Part shown: one piece after another, positions 53,048 through 62,027 of the stretch
Layout: each line of letters opens with the position of its first letter
Numbering within the stretch: position 1 is the first letter of the stretch
Assembly (NCBI RefSeq): GCF_012277275.1
Contig: NZ_CP051155.1
Coordinates: 1,054,001-1,118,000, forward strand
Reading direction: 5' to 3'
DNA length: 64,000 nt
DNA from: Gephyromycinifex aptenodytis
GTDB lineage: Bacteria; Actinomycetota; Actinomycetes; Actinomycetales; Dermatophilaceae
The notes under the pieces: model-generated
What the model saw: only the letters and a program-made list of their open reading frames with translations
Databases searched by the model: none
Told to the model about the DNA's origin: nothing
Translations under genes and position numbers: made by a program

Positions 53048-56000
53048 CGCAGCCTCTCTCCTTCAGGGGTAGCCGGGCAGGAGGATCGCACGTCGCAGGT
53101 GTGGCACCAGGAATCGACCCGCGCGGTGAACGAGCTTCGCCCCATCCCTTCGGCCGTCGCCTCCAGGAGGTTCTGGGCCCACTGCGGGTCCTCATCCTGA
53201 GCCAGCGGCGGTTGGGGTTGCAGCACGCCACGCACCCCGCCGGCTTTGCCGAGTTGGAGCAGCGCAGCCCCGGCGCTGTGTTCGCCGTGCTCGGCGAAAG
53301 CGCCACGTTCGACCGCGACCTGGTAGGCGCCTAATTGCGGCAGGTGCGCCAGTTCGGCTTTGGCGGGTTTGCTCGACCCGGTCTTGAGGTCGATGACCCG
53401 CAACCGGCCGTCCGGGCCCCGTTCCAGGCGGTCGATACGACCGCGGATCGCTGCCGTACCCAGATCGACATCGAGGTCGATCTCGGTGCCGACGACTTCC
53501 CAACCGGCGGCGAGCGCCTCCACGTGGTGGCTCTGCAGCCTCCCCAACATGAGGGTGGCCTGCTCGTGGGCCCGGGTGGACAACCACCCCGAAGGTAACC
53601 CGAGGTCCGCCCATCGCTCGTCCAGGGCTGCCCGCATCGCGGCGTAGTCAGCGTTGTCGACCGTGGCCGCGATGTCGTGCACGAGAGTCCCGATGGCCGA
53701 AGCGGAGCCGGGCTTGTTCGCCTGACCGCCGGCGGAGGTGAGCATCCAACGCAGTTCGCACTGCGCGAACTGCTCGACCTTGGAGGGTGAGACCGCGATG
53801 CTTGTGCCAGGCGCGCGCCGCGGCCGGGAGTCGCTGACCTCCCGGAGTGGCCACCAGTTGGCGGGGTCAGCTCCCGGCACCCCTGCGCGGGCAAGCACCG
53901 CGAGGCGCTCGGCGGCCTGCTGCGCAGCTTGTTCATCGGTGCTGGTCACCAGCTCGCGCCGGAGCGCGGCGACCATCCCGGACAACGTCATTGGTCGTGG
54001 GGTCGGTGCCAGTGCCCGTTCATCGGCCCCGGCCGGGTCGACCAGGTCCAGGAAGCCCGATGGTTGTTCGTCCTCGTTGCGGACTGCGGTGACGATGAGG
54101 CGTTGACGGGCTCGGCTTATCGCGGTGAGGAACAACCGCGTTTCGTCATGCCGCACGGCCATGCGTGCGGCCCGGGGCGAACTGCCGCGCCCGGTGACGA
54201 GGTCGACCAGGGCTGCCGATCCCAGGATCGTGCCCCGCAACCGGGTGTCGGGCCAGACACCCTCTTGCACGCCAGCGACCACGACCAGGTCCCACTGTGC
54301 TCCGGCGGCCCCGGCGGGGGTCGTCAGGGTGACGCAATGCTCGCTCGGTGCGCGCGGAACCAGGGTGTCTCCGGCCACGTCCTGGCCCCGGATGTGTTCC
54401 AGGAAGCCGTCCGGCCCGCGCATCGGGAGCCGGTCGACGTAGGTGGCCGCGGCACCCATGAGCGCCACGACCGCGTCCAGGTCGCGGTCTGCCCGCGGCC
54501 CCAGCGCCCCACCTGACAGGGCCGTCTGAGCCCAGGCGTCGGCCAGGTCGGTGGCAGACCACACCCGCCACAGCACGCTGTGCGCATTGACGCCGGGACG
54601 CCAGCCGTTCTCATCCCGGGCGGCCGCCTCGCGGCCGGCCGCCAGCGCCGCCCGCACCCGACGTGCCGGGGCACCTTCTGGCCCCAGGTCCTCAAGAGCG
54701 CCCTCGCCCTGCAAGGCGTCCAGGAGCAGTTCCTCGCTACTGCGGGTATCCGTGGCGGGGGCGGCTCGGCGCAACGCGCGGCGTAACCGCCGCACCCCCA
54801 GGGAGTCGGTGCCACCGACCGGGGAGGTGAGGATGTCCAGAGCCACTTCTGGAGTCAGCGGCGAGGGCTGCTCCTGGGCCAAGGCTAGGGCGATCTCGAA
54901 CAGGTGCAGCAGTGGCCGCACCGCAGGCTCTTCACGCAACGGCACGCGGGCGCCTTGGATCGCCACCGGCACCGATTGGCTGGCCAGCACCCGGCGCATC
55001 GTGGCCGTGCGAGCGGCTCCACGCACGATGACGGCCATCCGCGAGTAAGGCATACCGGCCAACAGGTGGGCCCGGCGCAGGGTGGCGGCGACGAGTTGCG
55101 CCTCAGCGGCAGGGCTGAGGGTGATCGCCACCTCGACCTGACCCTGCGGGTGTGGCTGCGGCGCGGTGGCCGGGAGCGGGTTGCGCTGGCTGCCGGCGCC
55201 GGCCGCGCCGATCTGGGCGGCCACCCGGCGGTAGACCTCGTGCATCGCTGCCGGTAGTCGCCACGACTTCGCCAGGATCAAAGGGGGGTTCTCGGCCCCG
55301 GGCCAGGGGCCGAGGAACAGCCGCGGGTCAGCCCCACGGAAAGTCTGCGTGGCCACGTCGGGGTCGCCGACGAGCACAAGGTCGCTGGGATGTCCGGCCA
55401 GCAGGCGCAGCAGGCGACTGGCCGGCGCCGTCAACTCATGGGCGTCCTCGACGACGATGAGATCGAGGCTGCCTTGCACGGCCGCCAACATCTCCGGATC
55501 TGCTTCGAGCATCCCGGCCGCGGCGGTCAGGATCCAGGCCGGGTCGTATCCCCCCGGTCGTGACAGCGCCGTCACCTCGTCGTATTCGGCCAGCACATCC
55601 GCCGCCGCAGCCCACACCGGAGCGTCCACCTGGGCCGCGAGCTCGGCCAGGCCCTCCCCGTCGAACCCGTACTCCACAGCCCGCATCAGCAGATCCCGCA
55701 ATTCGGCACGGAAGCCGCGAGTCGTCGTGGCGGCGGCCAGTTGGGCCGGCCAGTTAGGTACCCGTCCCAGACCTGCCGCGTGACCGGCCAGCAACTCCCG
55801 CAAGATCACGTCTTGTTCCGGGCCGGAGAGCAACGAGGGGGCAGGCAGACCTTCGCGTGCTGCCCCGCGCCGCAGCAGCCCGAACCCCAGAGCTTGGTGG
55901 GTGCGCACCAGCGGCTCGGTGGTAGTCGCCCCGAGCGCAGCGGTGAGCGATTCACGCAGCGCAGCGGCCCCCAGCCGGCCGGGGGTCAGAACCAAACAAC

Positions 56001-56187
56001 GATCCGGACGCGCCTGCCCGGTGCGAACGCGATGGAGCACCGTGTGCGCCACGACTGTCGTCTTCCCGGTGCCTGGGGCGCCGAGCACCCGCACCACGGG
56101 CGCCCGGTGCTCGACCGCAGCCCGTTGCGAGGGGTCCAGATCCTCGGCGGGGAGCAGTTCGCTCGCCTGTGCCCGGTACACCAACAT
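53044..56187 (-). CDS. adnA: AdnA helicase-nuclease subunit
   Basis: 1047 aa. The motor domain has VLGAPGTGKTTVVAHT (about residue 35-50) and later LDLIVVEDAHELTAPASRLL. The nuclease domain shows IRGRIDRLERG, RVIDLKTGSS and QLGAYQVAVERG. Cys residues in FAQCELRWML and WCHTCDVRSSCP look like an iron-sulphur cluster that staples the nuclease, as in AddB-type proteins. It is the first gene of the adnA-adnB operon. Free DNA ends are a target of this complex, so it may also supply fragments for CRISPR adaptation, which is a guess. Confidence 0.93.
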   Translation of the reverse strand: MLVYRAQASELLPAEDLDPSQRAAVEHRAPVVRVLGAPGTGKTTVVAHTVLHRVRTGQARPDRCLVLTPGRLGAAALRESLTAALGATTTEPLVRTHQALGFGLLRRGAAREGLPAPSLLSGPEQDVILRELLAGHAAGLGRVPNWPAQLAAATTTRGFRAELRDLLMRAVEYGFDGEGLAELAAQVDAPVWAAAADVLAEYDEVTALSRPGGYDPAWILTAAAGMLEADPEMLAAVQGSLDLIVVEDAHELTAPASRLLRLLAGHPSDLVLVGDPDVATQTFRGADPRLFLGPWPGAENPPLILAKSWRLPAAMHEVYRRVAAQIGAAGAGSQRNPLPATAPQPHPQGQVEVAITLSPAAEAQLVAATLRRAHLLAGMPYSRMAVIVRGAARTATMRRVLASQSVPVAIQGARVPLREEPAVRPLLHLFEIALALAQEQPSPLTPEVALDILTSPVGGTDSLGVRRLRRALRRAAPATDTRSSEELLLDALQGEGALEDLGPEGAPARRVRAALAAGREAAARDENGWRPGVNAHSVLWRVWSATDLADAWAQTALSGGALGPRADRDLDAVVALMGAAATYVDRLPMRGPDGFLEHIRGQDVAGDTLVPRAPSEHCVTLTTPAGAAGAQWDLVVVAGVQEGVWPDTRLRGTILGSAALVDLVTGRGSSPRAARMAVRHDETRLFLTAISRARQRLIVTAVRNEDEQPSGFLDLVDPAGADERALAPTPRPMTLSGMVAALRRELVTSTDEQAAQQAAERLAVLARAGVPGADPANWWPLREVSDSRPRRAPGTSIAVSPSKVEQFAQCELRWMLTSAGGQANKPGSASAIGTLVHDIAATVDNADYAAMRAALDERWADLGLPSGWLSTRAHEQATLMLGRLQSHHVEALAAGWEVVGTEIDLDVDLGTAAIRGRIDRLERGPDGRLRVIDLKTGSSKPAKAELAHLPQLGAYQVAVERGAFAEHGEHSAGAALLQLGKAGGVRGVLQPQPPLAQDEDPQWAQNLLEATAEGMGRSSFTARVDSWCHTCDVRSSCPATPEGERLR

Positions 56188-56218
56188 GCCTCTAGTTCAT
56201 CACCCAGCACCGACAACC

Positions 56219-56236
56219 GGTGTGGCCAGCCACACC
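56219..56236. promoter_or_regulatory. Palindrome upstream of adnA
   Basis: GGTGTGGC, CA, GCCACACC is a perfect inverted repeat 32 bp upstream of the adnA start. It could be a regulator site. The rest of the 56188-56503 interval has only weak GC hairpins, and no gene is recognised in it. Confidence 0.35.
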
Positions 56237-56503
56237 GCAGAACCCGCGCGGTTCGTGCCGTCCTTGCGGCACGCAGCACCCCCGCGGTGTTCGGTCGTGC
56301 CGGTGGTTCCCCGCCACCGGTACCGGGCAGGCCGATCCCCCGTTGCGAGGCACTCCCGGTCACGCCTGCGGGAGGATGCCGTTTGCGATCACGTGGCTTG
56401 GGCGTGCTCTGAAACAGCCTGCTATCGGGGTAGGAGGCAGGACGCCACAAAAGCTGACTCACCGCAGCGTCCCAGGGCGCTACCCGCCTGCCGGGCGGGG
56501 CCC

Positions 56504-57658
56504 TCAGCTCCCGTCCGGCATGGCCAGTTCCCCGGTCCACGCGTTTATCCCGCCACGCAACGATTGCGCCTGGCTTACGCCCGCCTGGGTGAGCGCCTCG
56601 ACTGCCCGCAGTGAACGCACGCCGGAAGCGCAATAGGCTACGACGGGGCGGTCCAGACCCGGTGGCAGTTCACCTTCCAGCAGCAATCCCAGCGGCCAAC
56701 CCAGCGAGCCCGGGATGACGCCGGTGGCCCGCTCGTGCTCCTCGCGCACATCCAGCAGCAGAACCTCATCCGCAGCCAGCGCCCCGGCGAGCCGCTCGGA
56801 GTCGAGCTGCGCACCCTCGGCCTCACTTGGGCTAGTGGCGGCGGTCGGCTGGTCTTCTTGCAGGTCGCGAAGAACGATGGGGCCGGCCTGCGGCCCACAC
56901 ACGCTGCAGGTGGGGCGCGGGCGAACCCGGATGGTGTCCCAGGAGGCAGCCAGAATGTCGTGCAGCAGAATGCGCCCGATCAGCGGTTCGCCCATGCCGG
57001 TGATGATCTTGACGGCTTCGGCCGCGGCCATCGCGCCGATGACACCGGGGAGCATTCCCAAAACCCCGCCCTGCGCGCAAGAGGGCACGGCACCCGGCGG
57101 TGGCGGAGTGGGAAAGACGCACCGGTAGCAGGGGCCGTGGCCCGCCCACCAGACACTGAGCTGCCCCTCGAAGCGGGAGATCGACGCCCAGACCAGCGGA
57201 ATCCCGGCCATTGCCGCCGCGTCGTTGACCAGGTAGCGGGTCGGGAAGTTGTCGCAACCGTCGATCACGAGGTCGTAACCGGCGACGATGTCGGCGGCGC
57301 TGCCGGCTCGCAACCGTTGCTCGTGCTCGATCACCTGGACGTGCGGGTTCATCTCGCGCAGGCGACGGGCGGCCGAGGTGGTCTTGGCCTGCCCCAGGGT
57401 GTCCTCGCCGTGGATGACCTGGCGATGCAGGTTGGAGACCTCGACGACGTCGTCATCGACGATCCCGATCGTTCCCACCCCGGCCGCCGCCAGATACAGC
57501 AACGCCGGCGACCCCAGCCCACCTGCGCCGATGATCAGGACCCGGGCACCGGCCAGGCGTCGCTGTCCCGGTTCGCCGAGTTCGGCCAGGCTCAACTGGC
57601 GGGAGTATCGGCGCAGTTCGTCGCTGGTCAAGGGGGCAGGACGCGGATCGACGCTCAC
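56504..57658 (-). CDS. moeZ: Adenylyltransferase/sulfurtransferase MoeZ
   Basis: 384 aa from GTG 57658, with GAGGAG upstream. The N-terminal E1-like domain has LIIGAGGLGSPALLYLAAAG, the Asp of GIVDDDVVEVSNLHRQ, and two Cys pairs, CYRC and CSVC, for zinc. The C-terminal rhodanese domain carries the active Cys in VVAYCASGVRSLRA. MoeZ adenylates and sulphurates small carrier proteins (MoaD, ThiS and CysO types). It connects logically to moaE at 37606-38028. Confidence 0.93.
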   Translation of the reverse strand: MSVDPRPAPLTSDELRRYSRQLSLAELGEPGQRRLAGARVLIIGAGGLGSPALLYLAAAGVGTIGIVDDDVVEVSNLHRQVIHGEDTLGQAKTTSAARRLREMNPHVQVIEHEQRLRAGSAADIVAGYDLVIDGCDNFPTRYLVNDAAAMAGIPLVWASISRFEGQLSVWWAGHGPCYRCVFPTPPPPGAVPSCAQGGVLGMLPGVIGAMAAAEAVKIITGMGEPLIGRILLHDILAASWDTIRVRPRPTCSVCGPQAGPIVLRDLQEDQPTAATSPSEAEGAQLDSERLAGALAADEVLLLDVREEHERATGVIPGSLGWPLGLLLEGELPPGLDRPVVAYCASGVRSLRAVEALTQAGVSQAQSLRGGINAWTGELAMPDGS

Positions 57659-57789
57659 CTGAGCTCCTCGTTCGACATGTGTTGGGACCGACAGCCTCGC
57701 TAGGATGCCATCTCGGGCGTCAGACGGCGTCCGACCCCACCCGCACCGGACGTAAGTTCGCTTCGCGGGCCGGAAGGAAGTGATGCAGG

Positions 57790-58470
57790 ATGGCACCCTC
57801 CGCTGGCGAGAACCCAAGCGTTCCGCGCGGAACCCGACTCCCTCGACCTGCCCGCAGGGCCCAGCTGCTCGGGGCAGCGCTGGAAGTATTCGTCGAGTAC
57901 GGATACCACGCCGCCGGCATGGACGAGATCGCCGACCGGGCCGGGGTTTCCAAACCCGTTCTCTATCAGCACTTCCCCGGCAAGCTTGAGCTGTACCTGG
58001 CCCTGCTCGACTCGGCCACTGAGCAACTCGTCGACGCCGTGCTGGCTGCGCTGGAATCCACCCAGGACAACGATGCGCGCGTGGTCGCCACTGTGGAGGC
58101 CTACTTCGAGTTCGTGGGACGCCACGGCGCCGCCTACCGGCTCGTCTTCGAGTCCGACCTTCGCCAGGAACCGCAGGTTGCCCGGCGGGTGCTGCGGGTC
58201 GAGGAACGAACCTCCGCGGCGATTGCCCGCATCGTGCGCGACGCCACTGACTTGGATGAGGAGGAGGCCTTGCTGCTGGCCACCGGGGTGGTGGGAATGG
58301 CCCAGACCAGCGCCCGGTTCTGGTTGGCGCAAGGATGTCCCATCCCGCGGGACGCGGCGGCGCGCCTGGTCGCCGACCTCGTCTGGCGCGGGGTGAGCAG
58401 CTTCCCGCTTGCCCAGTCCGCCGCACCCGAGGACCCCCGTCTGGGCGTCGCCGAAGAGACGGCCCCGTAA
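57790..58470 (+). CDS. TetR/AcrR family transcriptional regulator
   Basis: 226 aa; ATG 57790 gives a long basic N-terminus. The helix-turn-helix is clear in AALEVFVEYGYHAAGMDEIA followed by DRAGVSKPVLYQHFPGK (about residues 30-66). The ligand domain has no recognisable specificity. It is divergent from moeZ and sits 30 bp upstream of the DUF3107 gene, with which it may be cotranscribed. The target is unknown. Confidence 0.92.
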   Translation: MAPSAGENPSVPRGTRLPRPARRAQLLGAALEVFVEYGYHAAGMDEIADRAGVSKPVLYQHFPGKLELYLALLDSATEQLVDAVLAALESTQDNDARVVATVEAYFEFVGRHGAAYRLVFESDLRQEPQVARRVLRVEERTSAAIARIVRDATDLDEEEALLLATGVVGMAQTSARFWLAQGCPIPRDAAARLVADLVWRGVSSFPLAQSAAPEDPRLGVAEETAP

Positions 58471-58500
58471 CCTGAGAGTTCAGCAACGAAAGGAGACCTC

Positions 58501-58725
58501 GTGGAGGTCAAGATCGGTGTCCAGCATGTCAGCCGTGAAATCAGCCTCGAGACGGACGCCGCGGCCCAAGAGGTCGAGGAAGCTGTCGAGAAGGCCCTGA
58601 GCTCCGGTTCGGCCCTGCGGCTCATGGACAGCAAGGGCAACCTGTCCATCGTCCCGGCAGCCAGCATCGCCTACGTCGAGATCGGCGCGGCGAAAAAGGG
58701 CGGCGTCGGCTTCGGGATGCTCTAA
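58501..58725 (+). CDS. DUF3107 family protein
   Basis: 74 aa with GTG start and AAAGGAG 7 bases upstream. The start EVKIGVQHVSREISLETDA and the end VEIGAAKKGGVGFGML are the family signature. It is widespread in actinobacteria, small and soluble, of unknown function. It is next to a TetR regulator here, a frequent arrangement. Confidence 0.92.
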   Translation: MEVKIGVQHVSREISLETDAAAQEVEEAVEKALSSGSALRLMDSKGNLSIVPAASIAYVEIGAAKKGGVGFGML

Positions 58726-58819
58726 GGGGGGCCGGCCGGCCCGCCGATTCGGCTTGCGGGCAACCGCTTTGCGCTGACAGGAAGGCTCCTATGCCCCTCG
58801 TGGGCGCCCATGTCAAGCA

Positions 58820-58848
58820 ACGAAATGGTTACAAACGCACCATTTCGT
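58820..58848. promoter_or_regulatory. Inverted repeat upstream of the GlsB-type gene
   Basis: ACGAAATGGT (58820-58829) and ACCATTTCGT (58839-58848) are perfect 10-bp arms around a 9-nt AT-rich centre. It lies 110 bp before the start of the membrane protein gene, in an otherwise unexplained 230-bp gap. The site looks like an operator; the regulator is unknown. Confidence 0.5.
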
Positions 58849-58957
58849 ACGCACGCCTCATAGAAATCCGGGCAGCTGGGTAACTCTGAGAGTGACAGGG
58901 GCAACACACAGCCCGATAACAACCTCGCGATAGCGAGACGAGAACAGGAGCACGCTT

Positions 58958-59242
58958 ATGTTGATGACAATCATCAGCGCCGTCATCGGCGGTTTGATCA
59001 TCGGCGCCCTCGCGCGCTTGGTGATGCCGGGCAACCAGAACATGTCCATCCTCATGACGATCATCATCGGCATCATCGGATCGGCGCTCGGCTCCTGGTT
59101 GGTTTCGACATTGTTCAACTACGACAACGCCAACGGCGGCATCAACTGGATCGGCGTCGCCGCCGGTGTCGCCGTGGCCGCAGTGCTCATCGCGATCTAC
59201 ATGAGCGTTACCGGTCGCCGTGGTGCGGGCACCCGCGTCTGA
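58958..59242 (+). CDS. GlsB/YeaQ/YmgE family stress-response membrane protein
   Basis: 94 aa with three hydrophobic segments. The family pattern is IISAVIGGLIIGALARLVMP followed by GNQNMSILMTIIIGIIGSAL. It is also called transglycosylase-associated protein, though no such activity is shown. It is a small inner-membrane protein often induced by stress. ACAGGAG precedes the ATG. The last residues are basic (TGRRGAGTRV). Confidence 0.92.
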   Translation: MLMTIISAVIGGLIIGALARLVMPGNQNMSILMTIIIGIIGSALGSWLVSTLFNYDNANGGINWIGVAAGVAVAAVLIAIYMSVTGRRGAGTRV

Positions 59243-59258
59243 CGCGTGTGGCCTTCCT

Positions 59259-59291
59259 GAAGGCCGTCATCCCACTGGGGTGGCGGCCTTC
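59259..59291 (+). terminator. Terminator hairpin after the GlsB-type gene
   Basis: GAAGGCCG (59259-59266) and CGGCCTTC (59284-59291) form the outer stem, with an inner CATCCCA/TGGGGTGG extension. It begins 17 bp after the stop and ends in CAACGCG, without a T run. Confidence 0.65.
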
Positions 59292-59485
59292 AACGCGTCA
59301 TGGGGGCTAGACTGAGCCGGACAGACGGTGCCCGGTCGGCACATAGCCCCGCCTTCTTCTTCTCATGGCGCCCGTGGAGCACTGCTTCGCACGGGACGCC
59401 CCTGGATGACCTCCGATCGGCCCGAACACCACGACGCCCGGCATCGAATGCACCTCGCCGCGGCGGGCCCGATCGAAGGACCACT

Positions 59486-61015
59486 ATGAATGCACCTACC
59501 CCTGCTGAGAGCACTTTCAGCGACTTCGGTATCCACCCCCAGATCGTGGAGGCCCTCGCAGATCGTGGCATCGTCAGCCCGTTCCCGATCCAGGCAATGA
59601 CGCTGCCGATCGCGTTGAGCGGCCACGACATCATCGGACAGGCCAAGACCGGCACCGGCAAGACGCTCGGTTTCGGCGTACCGATCCTGCAGAAGGTCGT
59701 CGCGCCCGGCGACGCCGAGTTCGAGTCGCTGCCCTTCCCGGGGCGCCCGCAGGCTCTGGTCGTCGCCCCGACTCGCGAGTTGGCCAATCAGGTATCCACC
59801 GACCTGCGCAACGCCGGCGTCAAGCGAGGCATCCGGGTTGAGACGATCTACGGTGGTCGCGCTTTCGAGCCGCAGATCGATGCTCTCAAGCGCGGCGTGG
59901 AGGTGGTGGTGGGCACCCCCGGGCGTCTCATCGACCTCATGCAGCAGGGACACCTGCGACTGAGCTCGATCCGCACCCTGGTGCTGGACGAAGCCGACGA
60001 GATGCTGGACCTGGGCTTCTTGCCGGACGTGGAGAAGCTGCTGGCACAAACCCCGGCCTCGCGCCAGACAATGCTCTTCTCGGCGACCATGCCGGGTGCC
60101 ATCGTCACCCTCGCCCGCCGGTACATGTCCCAGCCCACCCACATCCGCGCCCAGGTTGAAGGCGACGAAGGCCAGACCGTGGCCGCCATCGCCCAGTTCG
60201 TCTACCGGGCGCACGCGATGGACAAGGTCGAACTGCTGGCTCGGGTGCTGCAGGCCAAGGACCGCGGGTTGACGATCATCTTCAGCCGTACCAAGCGCAC
60301 TGCAGCCAAGGTCACCGATGAGCTGATCGACCGCGGCTTCGCAGCAGCGAGCATCCACGGCGACCTCGGGCAGGGCGCCCGCGAGCAGGCACTGCGCGCC
60401 TTCCGCTCCGGCAAGGTCGACATCCTGGTGGCCACCGACGTCGCGGCCCGTGGAATCGACGTCGAGAACGTCACCCACGTCGTGAACTACCAGTGCCCCG
60501 AGGACGAGAAGACCTACCTGCACCGCACCGGCCGAACCGGACGCGCCGGGCTGACCGGCGTGGCGATCACCCTGGTGGACTGGGATGACATGCCGCGCTG
60601 GGGACTGATCAACAAGTCCCTGGAGTTGGGCATCCCAGAGCCGCCCGAGACGTACTCCTCCTCCGAGCACCTGTTCGCCGACCTGGGCATCGACCCCAAG
60701 GCCACCGGACGCCTCCCTCGCGCTTCACGCACTCGTGCCGGTCTTGACGCCGAAGAGCTCGAGGACCTCGGCGAGACCGGTAAGTCCGCTAAGTCCGGCG
60801 GCCGCGGCCGCGAGCAGCGCGGTGGCCATGACAGTCGTGGCGGGCGCGACAGCCGTGGCGGGGGTGAGCACCGCAGCCGGGATAGTCGGGGCGGACGCTC
60901 TTCGGAGCGCAGCGAGCCCTCCAGCGCCCCCGGCGCCGCAGCCGACTCCGAGGTCAAGACCTCGGGGGCTCCCCGCCAGCGTCGGCGTACTCGCGGCGGC
61001 AAGCCTTCGGCCTGA
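59486..61015 (+). CDS. DEAD-box ATP-dependent RNA helicase
   Basis: 509 aa from ATG 59486 with AAGGACC just upstream; an earlier in-frame start at 59300 lies in untranslated sequence. All core motifs are present: the FSDFGIHPQIVEALADRGIV Q-motif region, AKTGTGKTLGFG, PTRELANQ, LDEADEMLDLGF, FSATMPG, ATDVAARGID and HRTGRTGRAG. The C-terminal tail is rich in Arg, Gly and Ser (REQRGGHDSRGGRDSRGG), as in RNA-binding tails. Probable role: ribosome assembly or mRNA turnover. Confidence 0.94.
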   Translation: MNAPTPAESTFSDFGIHPQIVEALADRGIVSPFPIQAMTLPIALSGHDIIGQAKTGTGKTLGFGVPILQKVVAPGDAEFESLPFPGRPQALVVAPTRELANQVSTDLRNAGVKRGIRVETIYGGRAFEPQIDALKRGVEVVVGTPGRLIDLMQQGHLRLSSIRTLVLDEADEMLDLGFLPDVEKLLAQTPASRQTMLFSATMPGAIVTLARRYMSQPTHIRAQVEGDEGQTVAAIAQFVYRAHAMDKVELLARVLQAKDRGLTIIFSRTKRTAAKVTDELIDRGFAAASIHGDLGQGAREQALRAFRSGKVDILVATDVAARGIDVENVTHVVNYQCPEDEKTYLHRTGRTGRAGLTGVAITLVDWDDMPRWGLINKSLELGIPEPPETYSSSEHLFADLGIDPKATGRLPRASRTRAGLDAEELEDLGETGKSAKSGGRGREQRGGHDSRGGRDSRGGGEHRSRDSRGGRSSERSEPSSAPGAAADSEVKTSGAPRQRRRTRGGKPSA

Positions 61016-61144
61016 GCCGGCACGACGGCGCCTCCCCCACCTCGTTAGGCCCGCCCACCTGCACCGATGTCCATATAACGGACGTTCTGGACGCTTGTCC
61101 AAACCAGGTCGTAGGGTCGAAACAACTCCGGGGGGAGGCTCGAG

Positions 61145-61276
61145 GTGATCTCGATGCGCAGGTACAGGGGAAATGCCATGCACCTTTATGCTGGCGTGCC
61201 GCGCACCGTTCGCCAGTCGACTCCCAGAGCCGAATCAGGCCCTGCCTCGCTCCCCTCTGCGAGGCAGAGCGCCTGA
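61145..61276 (+). CDS. Possible small ORF (43 aa)
   Basis: GTG 61145 is preceded by GGGGGGAGG at a good distance and the frame MISMRRYRGNAMHLYAGVPR continues to a TGA at 61274. There is no family match and the codon pattern is not strongly biased, so this may be chance. The rest of the 61016-61484 gap holds a hairpin and no recognised gene. Confidence 0.2.
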   Translation: MISMRRYRGNAMHLYAGVPRTVRQSTPRAESGPASLPSARQSA

Positions 61277-61323
61277 CGTTCGGCGCCGCGTAGCTCCCTC
61301 CCCCCTCTTTGCGCAGCGGCGCA

Positions 61324-61355
61324 CACACGCCCCAGGCCCATACCTGGGGCGTGTG
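61324..61355. terminator. Strong hairpin between the DEAD-box and ogt genes
   Basis: CACACGCCCCAGG (61324-61336) and CCTGGGGCGTGTG (61343-61355) form a perfect 13-bp stem with loop CCCATA. The position fits transcription termination in the plus direction. A following T run is weak (GCATTTC). Confidence 0.6.
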
Positions 61356-61484
61356 GCATTTCAGCAGCGGTGCCATCTGGCGGACGGGGCCCGACACACC
61401 GTCGCTGCCATTGGCCGGTCGATGCGCGGCCGCGGCGCCGCAGAAGATGATCGCGCCCTCATTCGGCGCGATAGCCTCAGCCTG

Positions 61485-62027
61485 ATGTCCACCACTGACG
61501 ATTCCGCCTCGAGGATCCAGCACGCCAGGGTGGACACCCCTTGCGGGGCGTACCTGCTGCTCGCCCAGGGCAGTGACCTGGTGGGGATCTACCGGCAGGG
61601 ACAACGCCACTGCCCACGACCCGAGGTGCTCGGCTCGCCGGTGGCGCCGCGGGATCACGAGGTCCTGGGTCGGTGCCTGAGCCAGTTGCGGGAGTACTTC
61701 CACGGCACTCGTCGGAGCTTCGACCTGCCGGTACGACCCAGCGGCTCGGCGTTTCAGCGTGAGGTACTCGCGGCCATCAGCGCTATCCCTTACGGCAGCA
61801 CCCGCAGCTACGGTCAGCTGGCGGCAGAGCTGGGGCGCCCACGGGCTGCTCAGGCCGTGGGCAGCGCGGTGGGGCGCAACCCCATCTCCATCGTCATTCC
61901 CTGTCATCGGGTGCTCGGCGCGAGCGGCGCGCTGACCGGTTACGCCGGCGGCCTGGACGTCAAACGAAAGCTGCTACGTCTGGAAGGGGTTCTGCCCGCT
62001 ACCGACCAAGTGCCCCTATCGCAGTGA
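61485..62027 (+). CDS. ogt: Methylated-DNA-[protein]-cysteine S-methyltransferase
   Basis: 180 aa from ATG 61485. The suicide Cys is in the classic IVIPCHRVLGASGALTGYAG motif, and the helix-turn-helix part is AISAIPYGSTRSYGQLAAEL. The protein removes alkyl groups from O6 of guanine. The short N-terminal domain shows it is Ogt-like and not fused to Ada. It ends convergently with the PHP gene and overlaps it by 29 bp. Confidence 0.94.
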   Translation: MSTTDDSASRIQHARVDTPCGAYLLLAQGSDLVGIYRQGQRHCPRPEVLGSPVAPRDHEVLGRCLSQLREYFHGTRRSFDLPVRPSGSAFQREVLAAISAIPYGSTRSYGQLAAELGRPRAAQAVGSAVGRNPISIVIPCHRVLGASGALTGYAGGLDVKRKLLRLEGVLPATDQVPLSQ

